This document shows, one piece after another, positions 1 through 11,370 of a stretch of 64,000 nt of DNA. The position numbers and the translations under genes are program-made. This DNA comes from Simmondsia chinensis (taxonomy: Eukaryota > Streptophyta > Magnoliopsida > Caryophyllales > Simmondsiaceae). The stretch is taken from the NCBI GenBank assembly GCA_018398585.1, contig JAGTTD010000001.1:33244438-33308437 (forward strand). Reading direction: 5' to 3'. A model generated the notes under the pieces. It saw nothing but the letters and a program-made list of their open reading frames with translations, made no database searches and was not told the DNA's origin. The stretch's first letter is position 1, and each line of letters opens with the position of its first letter.

Positions 1-1250
1 TCTCGTAGCTTATGAAGTAAGTTAAGTATGGTGGAATTTCCCTTTTTGGACCAACTAACCCCTGCTGGTGCTTTGTAGGTGAATAATTTCCACGTTGGTG
101 CACGACGAGTAGCTTGTGCCGTAACAGCACATTAAGCTCCCCTTGGTTGAATTGTTTGCTTTTGAAATTTCTTCGTATGTGTATAGGATATGACAATAAG
201 AAGTTAATGGTGTAATTAGATCAATCATGGATGGAGAGAAATAACAGATATGCCTTTTAAATTCCGAGGGAATTATGAGGTCTCTTGCGTGCCCAAACAA
301 GGTCCTTGGAATGAATTGTATAACCTGGCCGTCCTATTATAAATACTTTTACTATTCTAGATCTCAGTACTTATGTGTTCTTTGGTTTGTACTTATGTGT
401 TAGTGTTGAATAACGTAAGTTTTGTAATTCATAATCAATAAGGGTAGGGTCGATGACTCTGTTCCTGTAATGCCCTTAATTTAGAATTGTCATGTCTAAT
501 TGCTAATTTGACGATTTATGGGGAAGGATCTAGCAAAGTATAACTTAGTTGAGCCAGAAGCAATAGCAAGAGTGTTTTAAAGCACGGCTTATCTACACTA
601 GAAATCTTGGCAAAGGTTTACTTAGCTTAAAATCCATTACAGTGGAGTTGTGATGAAGACTGATTCCTTCATATGTTGATTGAACAGAAATTGACATAAT
701 CAGGACTTGAGCAGGCTAAAAGTCCCGCAAGTAGTGATTCAGCTGGGATTGAAATGAACTCACGATGTAATAAGAATTATTTCAATCAGAATTTGATCTA
801 ATATGAAGGATGAATTGAACTAAGATTGTCATAAAAATTGATCCGAATTCGGTTTTAAAGGAGATAGCAAGGGTTTGACCATGGTGGGTGGCGAATGACC
901 AGTGAAGACCAATGTGCCAATGGCGGCTGTTGTGCAACCGAAGGGAGTGGTGGATATGGGTGTTATGCCGGTGCCAACATGTGGCGGGAATATTGATAGT
1001 GGTGGTGGAAGATGAGGCTCCACATGCGGTGAACGAAGCATCACACGGTGGCAACTTTGGAGAGGATGGTGGCCGAATCCCAAGCGTCCCAGAAGTGACG
1101 GTTGATGGTGAGAATGACGATGGAAGCTTGGGATGGTGATTGTGGTGTGGTAGGCAAAGTGTCAAGAATAACGCTAGGTTTTACGAATAACGCTTGGTTG
1201 TAGATAACGCCGGGTAGGGAATTCATCGAATGGCGGAATTTGGCGGGCTA
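1..1250. other. Unassigned intergenic or repeat DNA
   Basis: I recognise no gene here. A GC-richer patch at about 850-1160 is open in several frames on both strands, but the conceptual proteins are low complexity, match no family I know and have no supporting context. It may be a worn repeat belonging to the array that follows. Confidence 0.5.
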
Positions 1251-1257
1251 TGTAACT

Positions 1258-1842
1258 TAACCTTGTGACTAAGGCGGCCATGACATTTAATCCATAAGGA
1301 GTTACGGATTCAATTACCTATCAAAGCGAAGTTGTTGAAGTGATTTATGTAATTATGATGACTTATAAAGCTTTTGATTGAAAAAAACATAAAGAGGAGG
1401 TGAAAAGATGAAGTGGGGCGTTTTCCCCTTATAATAGTTGTATAGCTTGAACTCTTCACTAAAAATGAGCATGACTTTCGATCCGCTAGTAGTTATGGAA
1501 CGAATCAACTATCAAAATGAAAGTTGGGAAGTATCTTAGGTAACTATACAGAGAATATAAAAAGGAGGTGAAAATTCGAACTGGGTGAATTCCAATTGTG
1601 GCTGCTGTATGACGTACCTTGTAACTTAAAACACATATAAGTTTTAACGTGTGAAGAGTTATCGATTGTGTTACATATCAAAACAAAGATCTTGAAGATT
1701 TATATGTAAATATGGTGAGTTTTTGATCAAATAAAATATGAAAGAGAAATGAAAAGATGAACATGACAAATAAGTTTGGTGGTAGTAGTATAACATACCT
1801 TGTAAATTAAAATGAACATAACTTTCAATCCGTGAAAAGGTA
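1258..1842. repeat. Tandem array of ~185-bp units, left part
   Basis: Diverged units share a fixed order of motifs: a 'cataccttgtaa' type word, 'cataactttcaatccgtgaggagttatgg' type text, an 'aaaatatgaaagag' word and a 'gaaaagatgaac' word. The first word recurs near 1612 and 1794, and continues beyond element A near 7690, 7870, 8060 and 8248, giving a period of about 180-190 bp and roughly seven units. It could be a young satellite or the tandem-repeat zone known from the 3' untranslated region of Tat/Ogre-type retrotransposons. The second reading is inferred from the Tat remnants further right. Confidence 0.8.
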
Positions 1843-2251
1843 TGTTAAGTTCTAGATTAAATCTTGAACTCAACCTAAGAATCAATAGAATTTGGGATGA
1901 GAAAGAAGTGAAGGAGATGAGAAAATAGAAGAGTTAAGATGAGAGAAAGAAGTTTTAATCACAAGGATTAGTATGTATTTCATTTTATAATCCAAAATAC
2001 ACTTTAAGCTCTGCATTTAAACATGAAATCAGATCAAAAAACCCCAGCTAGAGCATCTGCCAGAAATCCCTTACTGTAACTAACTCTAACCGAATCAGCC
2101 AGGCTGTCAGCGTGTGCCTGCTGATTTTTTTGATGCCTAAATCCATTTAAACCGGTGCAAATTTAATTGTTGTTACATCATATAGACTCTAATTAAAAGT
2201 AATACTAAGAAATTAAAATGCATTACAAGTAAAATTTATTAATTCGTAACA
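1843..2251 (-). repeat. 3' LTR of element A
   Basis: 409 bp with TG...CA ends, matching 7137-7543 almost throughout. It is the downstream LTR because the polypurine tract lies at its inner edge (2252-2264). Confidence 0.95.
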
Positions 2252-2264
2252 TTCCCTCCGTCTT
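2252..2264 (-). promoter_or_regulatory. Polypurine tract of element A
   Basis: On the minus strand the 13 bases before the 3' LTR are aagacggagggaa. This is the plus-strand primer site for reverse transcription, and element D has the same tract at its 3' LTR. Confidence 0.85.
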
Positions 2265-2280
2265 GAGAAGCTTCTTGCCC

Positions 2281-5200
2281 TCAAGAAGTGAAGCTTGAAA
2301 ATAGGCTTTTCAAGACGTTGTAGTCCTCCCATGTTGTAAAGTGCTCGTTTAAGTTGCTCCAAGTGACTTGGACTTAGTGAATCTTCCGGTTGTTCAGCTG
2401 CAGCACCCGTTCAGACTTGACAGAGTTCGGTTGCTGCAGTAGAACGCCATTTGCTTCAGCTGTGGGCGGCTTTTGAGTCGTATCGGCATTTCTCTTAACC
2501 TGTTTTCTAAGGAGGGACACATGAAACACGGGGTGAATGTAAGAATGCGATGGTAAGTCGAGCTTGTACGCCACATTGCCAATTTTCTCCAGAATTTTGT
2601 AAGAACCGAAGTAACGAGCACACAACTTGACGTTGCGTCGAACCGCCACAGTTGATTGCCTATAGGGTTGCAATTTGAGGTAGAGCATATCCCCGACTTG
2701 ATAGTCCTTTTCTACCCTCTTCTTGTCCACATAATGCTTCATTCGAGCCTGAGCTTGTTGGAGATTATCCTTAAGCGATTGCACGAGCTATCCCCTCTGC
2801 TGCACCAGCTCGGTTGCTGCAGAATCAGCAACTCTAAGTTGTTGAATCATCATAGGAGAATGGAGAATATCCATACAATGCTCGGAAGGGTGTAGTGCCA
2901 ATGGATGTGTGGAAGTGTGTGTTGAACCAAAATTCGGCTAAGGAAAGCCAACAGTTCCACTCTTTGGGCCTCGAGAAGACCATGCTCCGAAGCTATTGCT
3001 CCACACATTGGTTGACTCATTCGGTTTGTCCATCCGTTTGAGGATAGTAGGAAGAACTAAGAGCCAACGTGGTTCCCATTAGCTTGAACAATTCCCTCCA
3101 GAAGTTACTTGTGAAGATTTTGTCTCGGTCTGACACGATGGATTGAGGTAACCCATGTAGCTTGTAGATGTTGTCAAGGAAGAGCTTTTCCAACTTCTCA
3201 GCAGTAACGAGTTGAGTAAGAGCATAGAATGACTATATTTGGTGAAGCGATCCACCACGACCCATATGACCTCTTTGCCTTCGGATTTCGGTAGCCCCTC
3301 AATAAAATCCATACTAATGTGAACCCAAGCCCCATCCGGAATGGGAAGAGGTTGAAGAAGTCCCTTGTATCGCGGATCTCCCAGCTTTTTTTGTTGGCAA
3401 ACTTCACAGCACTTCATATAATCGCTCACATCTTTTTTCATGCTTGGCCATGTGAAATATGCTTTAATTCGTTGATAGGTGCCTTCCACACCCTCGTGAC
3501 CTCCCCAAGCAGCGTCATGTGAGGCTCGGATGACCTGTTCTCTCAAGTCTGTAGCCGAACCAATATATAGTTTGCCTTGAACACGCAACATTCCATTCTG
3601 AACTGTCAGGTCACGGTGTTCTGCAGCAAACTTTGCGTCTGTCTGGAGAGCTGCAGCAGCTAGCTTTTCACGAGCAAATGGATCTTCCTCGTAGGACTTG
3701 TGTAGCTTTTCGACCCGAGAAGGAATTACCACTGAAATGGCTGAGCACGTGCCTGAATCAGTGTCCTCAAAACGCCTTGACAGTGCATCTGCAGCTGCGT
3801 TTTCTTTGCCACTTCTATACTCGATGTCGTAATCAAGGCCTAACATTTTCATCAAGCCTTTCTTTCGAATTCTTGACACGATCTTCTCTTCAAGGAGATG
3901 TTTGAGGCTTTGGTGATCCGTCCGAATGGTGAATTTGTGACCCTCCAAATAATGCCTCCATTTTTCCACGTCTAAGAGAATCGCAAGGTACTCCTTTTCA
4001 TATGTTGACATCACCTGTTTGGGACTTAAATCCTGAATTAAATAAGCAATAGGCCTTCCTCCTTGAGAGAGAACAGCCCCAATACCAGTCCCACTTGCGT
4101 CGGTCTCCAAAACGAAGCTTTCGGTGAGATTCGGCATTGTCAAAATCGGTGCTGCACACATAGAGGTTTTGAGAGTTTCAAAAGCAGCTTGAGACTTCTC
4201 GTTCCACCCAAAAGCATCCTTCTTCAAGAGCTCCATTAAAGGTTTGGCAATGGAACCATAACCTTTAATGAATTTCGGTAATATCCTGTCAATCGCAAGA
4301 ATCCTCTTAATTGCTTCAAGCTGATCGGGATTGGCCATTCTTGCATTGCTCGGATCTTGTTAGGATCAGTAGCCACTCCCTCTGATGAGATGATATGGCC
4401 CAAATATTCGAGCCTCCCTTGAGCAAACGAACACTTGGACAATTTTCCAAAAAACCAGCATATAGATCAGTATGTCATCGAAGAATACCAGCATCGACTT
4501 CCCCAGATAAGGCTTGAAGACATCATTCATAGCCACTTGGAAGGTGGCCGGAGCATTTGTTAAACCGAAAGGCATAACAACGAACTCAAAATGGCCATGA
4601 TGAGTTTGCAAAGCGGTTTTGTAAATATCTAATTCGAGGACTCGGATCTGATGGTACCCTTCCCTTGAGTCCAGCTTGGAAAAGAAGCACGCCCCATGAA
4701 GGTCGTCAAGCAAGTCATCTATGACCGGAATCGGGAAATTGTCTTTCACGGTTAAAGAATTCAACCGACGATAATCTATGCACATTCGGGCTGTCCCATC
4801 CTTCTTCTTCACAAGGATCACGGGTGAAGCAAAAGGACTTCGACTCGGTTTGATGAAGCTTAACCAAAGAAGCTCCTGCACCTCTCTATTTCGGCCTTTT
4901 GGCCATGAGGGTACCGGTATGGCCTAATTTTGAACGGATCGGCATTTCCTCGTAAGGGTATGGCATGATCCACACTCCTTTGAGGAGGGAGACTTTTAGG
5001 CTCCTCAAAGATGTCCCCGAACTCGTTAATCAAGCACTGTACATCAGGAGGAGGGTCCGACTGCTGTATAACCGAACTAACCATGAACAAGTGCCCAATC
5101 CATTGAATCGCCTTCTTTTTAATTCCACCTTGCACATCCTTTTCCTCGATCAATTTGAGTTGAGCTTCTTCGGACATGCCTTGCAAGGACACCTTGGTGC

Positions 5201-7051
5201 CATGAACTTCAAAGGCCACGGTTATTTTATCAAAATCAAAGACAACCGGGTTGAAGGTCCTCATCCAATCTACTTCGAGCACCATGTCGCAACCACCCAA
5301 GGGAATCACTCAGAAATAGAAAGTGAAATGATGACCTTCCATTGACCAAGGGAAGGCTATGCACTTGTTTTGTGTTGCAAAAGGGTTCCCATCGGCTACC
5401 ATGACTGCCAAAGGATGAGTTTTCGTCACTTCGTGTTTGACCTTCTTAATCAACTTCGGGTCAACGAAACTGTGAGTGCTTCCACTATCAATGAGGATAA
5501 TAATGGAGTGTTTTCTAGCCCGTCCCTTGATTTTGATTGTGTTATGAGCTCCACTTCCTGTTAGAGCTTTCATAGAATCTCAACCTCATCTTCACTTGAA
5601 TTTCCTTGAGAAATGGACTCGGTTTCATCTGCTTCTTCATCAGAATCGGTACTATCATTTTCAGCAGGGACTTGGACTCCTTTTGCACACATAAGTGCTT
5701 GTGATTTGCACCTATGTCTTGGCTAATACGGTTGGTTGCAACTCAAACAAAGCCTTGCTGAAATTCTGCCACTGTTTTTATTGCTGAAGCTTTTGTTTTG
5801 CTGCAATTGTCTCGGTTTGCTGCTCTTTTGATGCTTCCCTTTGTCATATGAAGGGACTTGAGTTGCTTCTATCGATTTTGCTTTGTTGTAAGCGCTTGAA
5901 AAAGTCTTAGGACCAATGGCTTTCACCATGTTTTTGATCCTAGGCTTAAGGCCACTAACAAAGCAAGAAACGTAGTAGGATTCGGCATCCTCGGGAGCAA
6001 TGGCAAGAACTGACATCAAATTTGATCTCAAATTCTCAAGTCTAAGCATGTATTCTCTCACACTTGACGTTTGGACCAACTTGTTGAAGTCGTCCATAAC
6101 ATCCGTTGATTCTCCATCTCCATACCGTTCGCACATCTCTTCTATGAATTGGCCCCAAGAAAGATGTGGTTTGCTTTTCAATAAACTATAGTACCAAACC
6201 TCATGATCACAATGAAGATGGACTGCGGCTAGCTGGAGCTTCTCCTCCTCAGATATATTGTAATATAAAAAGTATCTATTACACCTCCTAAGCCAAGATT
6301 CCAGTTACTTTCCATCAAATGGATCGATTTCTACCCTTGGCTGCCTGTAAGAGCCACTCCTAACCCCAAATGTGTTGTCATTTGACACGGTTCTATGCTG
6401 ATATGGTTGATCAGGTGGTCTATCCATATGCTCGAACACATCCGCTGCAGCGTTTTGGTGCATAACAGAATTATACTGTCGGTTGTTTTGTTCTGAAGTT
6501 TCTGCATAGGTTTGGTAATTAACAGGTCCAGAAGCTCGATCTGGATTTTCTATATTAATTTCAGGTCGAATAGGTTGATTTGCAGCTAATCTAATGTTAA
6601 TTGATGGTTCTACACCAGGTTGCAACATAGGAGATTTACCTCGGGTGTGCATTCCTCCTTGAGATCTGTCCCTGCTGACTTGCTGCTGTTCGGTACTTGT
6701 GTGCTGCTGATCGACTTTAGCTACTTGGTGAATCTGACTTGCGGGTTTGAGGATGGCCTCAACACTTGATTCACCTTGTTTGTTAACTTGATCTTGCAAG
6801 TGTTCAAGTTTTTCCTCAATTTGTTGCAATCAGTCTTGCACTTGGACATCTTTAGCATCTTTGTCCATCAACAATGCCAAAATTTGATCCATTCTCTGAT
6901 TAAATCCTTGCTGCATCTCATGAAGATCTTCCTTAGTAGCATTTTGAGGTACAGCCGTGGGATTTCCAGTGACAGCAGCAACGGAATCCATATTGGAACC
7001 GGTTGCATTTGCTCCACCAGCTCCCGATCAAGTTCTAACTCCTTCGGCCAT
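2281..7051 (-). pseudogene. gag-pol polyprotein of element A (broken)
   Basis: The polyprotein runs from a start at 7051, just after an A-rich leader, to a stop at 2281-2283. In order it holds a coiled-coil-rich gag N-terminus (to about 6300), a gag core with YDKGKHQ-type text (6180-5720), a retropepsin with DSGSTHSF (about 5490-5465), RT with VFFDDILIY (about 4480), RNase H with [11 protein letters not shown] (about 4110), an integrase zinc finger and MDFIEGLP (about 3310), then a C-terminal chromodomain ending in WEDYN (about 2440-2300). Stops and frame changes split it into at least eight pieces. About 60 bp is missing just after the RT catalytic motif compared with element D, and the integrase frame is lost near 3210. 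It cannot encode a working enzyme set. Confidence 0.93.
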
Positions 7052-7120
7052 GAATTTTTTTTTTTTTTTTTTTTGTTTCTGATTTTGTTGCTAGCTTAAT
7101 CAATTAAGTGATTGTTAAAC

Positions 7121-7134
7121 TGGCTCTGATACCA
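7121..7134 (-). promoter_or_regulatory. Primer-binding site of element A
   Basis: The minus strand reads TGGTATCAGAGCCA two bases inside the 5' LTR, the usual initiator tRNA-Met primer site of plant chromoviruses. Confidence 0.9.
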
Positions 7135-7136
7135 AT

Positions 7137-7543
7137 TGTTAAGTTCTAGATTAAATCTTGAACTTAGACTAAGAATCAATAGAATTTGGGATGAGAAAGA
7201 AGTGAAGCAGATGAGAAAATAGAAGGGTTAAGATGAGAGAAAGAAGTTTTAATCACAAGGATTAGTATGTATTTCATTTTATAATCCAAAATACACTTTA
7301 AGCTCTCCATTTAAACATGAAATCAGATCAAAAAACCCTAGCTAGAGCATCTACCACAAATCCTTGCTGTAACTAACTCTAACCGAATCAGCCAGGCTGT
7401 CAGCGTGTGCTTGCTGATTTTTTTGATGCCTAAATCCATTTAAACCGGTGCAAATTTAATTGTTGTTACATCATATAGACTCTAATTAAAAGTAATACTA
7501 AGAAATTAAAATGCATTACAAGTAAAATTTATTAATTTGTAAC
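7137..7543 (-). repeat. 5' LTR of element A
   Basis: 407-bp partner of 1843-2251 with TG...CA ends, next to the primer site on its inner side. Confidence 0.95.
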
Positions 7544-8345
7544 AAGGTATTGATTGAATTATATATCAAAACGAAGATATTAAAGATTTATATGTAAATA
7601 TAATGTGTTTTGGAGTTTTTTATCAAAGAAAATATGAAAGAGAGGTGAAAAGATGAAACGGGGAAATAACGTTGGTGCTAGTTATATAACATACCTAGCA
7701 AATTAAAACGAACATAACTTTCAATCCGTGAGGATTTACGGATTGAATTACATATTAACATGAAGACCTTGAAGAGTTATATGTAAATATAATGAGTTTT
7801 TGATCAAATAAAATATGAAAGAGAGCTGAAAAGTTGAACCAGGTGAATAACGTTGGTGCTAGTCGTATAGCATACCTTGTAATTAAAACGAACACGACCT
7901 TCAATCCATGAGGAGTTATGGATTGAATTATGTATCAAAACAAAGCTATTGAAGAGTTATGTGTAAATATAATGAGTTTTTGAGTTTTTGATCCAAGAAA
8001 ATATGAAAGAGAGTTGAAATGATGAACCGGGCGAATAACGTTGGTGCTAATTATATAGCATACCTTGTAAATTAAAATGGACACAACTTTCAATCCGTGA
8101 GAATTTATAGATTGAATTATATATCAAAACGAAGCTCTTCAAGAGTTATATGTAAATATAATAAGTTTTTGAGTTTTTGATCAAAGAAAATATGAAAGAA
8201 AGGTGAAAAGATGAACCGGGCGAGTGTCGTTGGTGCTAGTTGTATAACATTCCTTATACATTAAAACAAACATAACTTTCAATCCGTGAAGAGTTATGAA
8301 TTGAATTATATATGGAAACGAAGCTCTTGAAGAGTCTATTTTCCA
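7544..8345. repeat. Tandem array of ~185-bp units, right part
   Basis: The array resumes immediately after element A: the interrupted unit continues at the duplicated aggta, followed by about four more units with the same motif order. Units here are more alike than those at 1258-1842. After about 8340 the text changes to unrelated AT-rich DNA. Confidence 0.85.
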
Positions 8346-8880
8346 ATGATAATAATAGTGTTATTATTATTTTTTAATAATTTTTAATCATGGAAAAGAT
8401 GAGAAAGAGGTAAGATGTATGTTACAATACTTGACTTACTCAAACATAACTCTTTGCACGTATTGATCAGGTCAAAAGTGCTCAAAGGAATAGTAGAGAG
8501 CTTATTTGACTTGCTTTGCTTGACTAAGTTCGTTTTTGTTAGAAAGATGCGCTAAACTACAAAAAATGTTGAAACTTACCTCGAATGATGTTAAAAATGT
8601 TTAAATTTTACAAGAACACAAGGCCAGGTGTGAGCTTGTGATCCTTCCCACAGACGGCACCATTATGTTTGTGATGAATTTGGTCAGTGTGCTTATTCAT
8701 CACTATGGAGTTCTGATAAGTTGAGACTCGTTAGCATGAGCTGAACTCAAGCTCTAGCTGCACGCTCGACTTGATATTCCCTGAGGAGAGTAAGGCGTTT
8801 AAACGATTATTGTTCCGAGGAGTTGATCATAGCCATGGGTGAAGGTGAAGAAGGTGTGTAGTCGTTTTTGTAGAAGAAGT
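8346..8880. other. Spacer with a possible Tat-type primer site (minus)
   Basis: No gene is visible. At 8645-8663 the minus strand reads like ATGGTGCCGTCTGTGGGAA, close to the TTGGCGCCGTCTGTGGG-type primer site of Tat-lineage gypsy elements as I remember it. If real, a minus-strand element would have its 5' LTR to the right of this point. I could not define that LTR, so this is a weak call. Confidence 0.35.
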
Positions 8881-8885
8881 TTATT

Positions 8886-9125
8886 TGTGGATGAGTATGA
8901 CTTTACTTAAAGAGGAAGCATAATTTTGGATAAGTATGACTTTACTTAAAGAGAAAGCACTCTTTTGGATGAGTATGACTTTACTTAAAGAGCAAGCGTA
9001 CTTTTGGATGAGTATGACTTTATTTAAAGAGAAAGCACTCTTTTGGATGAGTATAACTTTACTTAAAGAGCAAGCGTACTTTTGGATGAGTATGACTTTA
9101 CTTAAAGAGAAACAATATTTGTGTA
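8886..9125. repeat. 39-bp minisatellite
   Basis: About six head-to-tail copies of a 39-bp unit containing gagtatgactttacttaaag. Copies alternate between an agaaagcactc and an agcaagcgtac ending, so a 78-bp higher-order pair is visible in the middle. Frames stay open through it on both strands only because 39 is a multiple of three. Confidence 0.92.
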
Positions 9126-9177
9126 TGTTTGATTCCATCTTTTATACTTGTGCATAAATGTGTTTTTGAGGGATAAA

Positions 9178-9396
9178 ATGGGCGAATTGTGTTAAGATGA
9201 ACCTAGTGGGCGAATTAAATTGTTTCGCTACTGGGCGAATTGCCTTGTATTTCTACTAGGCGAATAGTGTTGATTTTACCTCTATTGGGCGAATAGTGTT
9301 GATTTTTCCTCTGCTGGGCGAATAGTGTTGATTTCACCTCTGCTGGGTGAATAGTGTTGATTTCGCCTCTACTGGGTGAATAGTGTTGATTTTGCT
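9178..9396. repeat. 29-bp minisatellite
   Basis: The last five or so copies are regular 29-bp units built on tgggcgaatagtgttgattt followed by a cctct word. The first two or three (9178-9260) are longer and more diverged. It adjoins the 39-bp array but shares no sequence with it. Confidence 0.9.
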
Positions 9397-11370
9397 TTAA
9401 TTTTTGTCCAAATATTTGTCTGTGTAATCTACTTGACCCTCTATAGTAGCAGACTGCTCAATTATAGTTTACCAACAATGGTAGCTTGACACTTCCACTT
9501 CTACTGAAGGAGCAATAGGACTTCTTGAGACATCATAAAAAGCACTCTTTTCAGTGCTTCATGCTCCCTGATATCGAAAGGTGCGACCTTAGGGTCTTCT
9601 TTGAAGGCCTTCACAGTAGAAAGGGATTCTCGTTGGTTGGCATCCACAGCCAAGGAGTGGATAGGGAGATGAGCCAACTCCCCATGTCTCTATAACCTAG
9701 GAGAAACACTTTGGTCCAGCTATTAAAATGCCAACTTCCCATTCACTCTTAGCTTCTCGAAAGGAGAAGATATCTTGGTTGACACAGGAGGTGCAGTAGC
9801 CCTGAGGAGAGTAGCCTAATAAAAACATTAGGAGCGTTAGAAATGAGCCTCAACCGTGGAATGAAAACCAGAGTATGGAAGGTCAATACTAACCTCTGGG
9901 ACTTCAGTTGGGAGTGAAAGTGAAGTTACTGCTAGTACATCAAGCGTGGGGGAACTTGCCTTAGGGGAAACCTCTAAAAAGTGATACTTATATGTCATGA
10001 CCAATTTATGGTTCAGATAACAAGGGTTCATGAGCCAGAGTAAGGAGTGATGCCTTCGTGGATCTAAAAATTGAAGGCCTCCATAGGTGTGAGAAAGGGC
10101 TTGAGTTAGTTCCTGTCTCGAGGGGGCAAGAGCAGGAGCATCCCTTGCTTATTCACTCATGAGAGACTCTATAAGGGAGGTGATTGTGTCCTCTCCTTTA
10201 TTAACAGTTGAGCCCAATGGCTCTTTCTTTTGATGGGACTCTAGAGCATGACTCCTCTCCTTTATTAACAGTTGAGCCCAATGGCTCTTTCTTTTGATGG
10301 GACTCTAGAGCATGACTCCTTGATGGAGAAATGGAATATCAAGTATGACTGGAGTTGTAGTTGTCTGACATCGTGCAAAACAAGTCAAAATAGCCTTTGG
10401 AGGAATAAAGTAAAGGAAAAGGCAATATGGAAAGGCCAGTACCTCTTATTGAGAAAGTCTGGCTCTTCTTTTCCTCACCAACTATGAGATTGGAACTTCC
10501 TGTTTATCTTCTTCCTCCTTAGACGCCTCAAGACCCTGACTAGAGGGGCAGATGGAATTCTTCTTCTGCTTGTTTTCCTTGAATTGTCAACCTCAAGGAT
10601 TGGTGTGGCATGGTAGCTTCCAGAGGAGATTCTTCTAAGAGCATCCATGTTTAAAACTCTAGGTATTTTTAGGAGTTTCTTAAGCTGTTGGAGCTGAAAA
10701 AGAAGCAAAACCAAGTTAACGTTCACTTAAACTATTGAGGGTGTCTTAAAGCCTCAAAGCTGGGTGCTTATCGTGCAGTGCCTTCTTGACTGGGGTTTGC
10801 CTCACCTTAGTTGGCTGTGCAGCTCTCGAGGTAGGACTTACAAGCTCAAGAGAAGGCATGAAATACTGCTTGGTGCCTCTGGCCTCCAAGGAGGACCAAT
10901 ACACCTGAGACCAAGTTGAAAACTATGGTGTAGCACGTGGGGAATACCGATAAGGGACAGGATACCCATAGGCTGATTTAATCTCTTGGATGGTCTCATA
11001 AAGCTCTCTATATTAAGAGAGCTATATGGGGATCCTTTTAGCCCACTAGAGGTTCTTGGTCCTTGGTCCTTAGATTTGTAAAAGGAATGCCTTGGACCAT
11101 CGCAAATTGCATAACAAACAACCCAGGCCTATAAGTCTCTACACCGTGTTGAGTCTGGTGACCGAAAAGAAACTCTTGGGGGCACAAGATTTCTTTCCAA
11201 ACCTAAGGTTTGATGTCTACAAAGACATCATGATGAAGGTCTAGCTTCCTCAACCAAACAGGGCCAAGTCTCCTCTCCTTGAATGGATTTCGTCAGACCC
11301 CTACCCTTCCTTGAGGGGACAAGAGCTCCTCAATGCACTTTTCAAAGGACCATCCTAGGGGTAAAAGAAC
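9397..11370 (-). other. Probable decayed tail of the antisense PMD ORF
   Basis: The minus strand has scattered open segments rich in Ser, Pro and basic residues (for example 9837-10031 and 10475-10726), in the right place and direction to be the low-complexity C-terminal tail of the PMD protein encoded just to the right. I see no recognisable domain here. The assignment rests on position and strand only. Confidence 0.35.
10190..10317. repeat. Perfect-looking 64-bp tandem duplication
   Basis: Two adjacent copies (10190-10253 and 10254-10317) of a 64-bp unit beginning cctctcctttattaacag look identical by eye, so the duplication is recent relative to the decayed DNA around it. Confidence 0.92.

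Larger units (their letters stand above)
1843..7543 (-). mobile_element. Element A: Ty3/gypsy chromovirus, complete but dead
   Basis: This is a full-length LTR retrotransposon on the minus strand. The LTRs start TGTTA and end AACA, and 5-bp target duplications (aggta) lie at 1838-1842 and 7544-7548. Between the LTRs are a tRNA-Met-type primer site, a gag-pol reading region and a polypurine tract. The order gag, protease, RT, RNase H, integrase, C-terminal chromodomain marks a chromovirus; short LTRs and a single gag-pol frame fit the Reina-like group best (inference). It lies inside the ~185-bp tandem array, so it arrived after the array formed. Element D is a sister copy of the same family on the other strand. 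Confidence 0.95.

Noticed and set aside
782..1226. Overlapping open frames on both strands in a GC-richer patch
   Set aside because: Several frames are open at once, the proteins are low complexity and nothing suggests a promoter, intron or family match. Chance frames are more likely than a gene.
8886..9396. Regular short repeats that could be mistaken for a CRISPR array
   Set aside because: The units are contiguous with no unique spacers, no cas genes are near, and the context is plant nuclear DNA.
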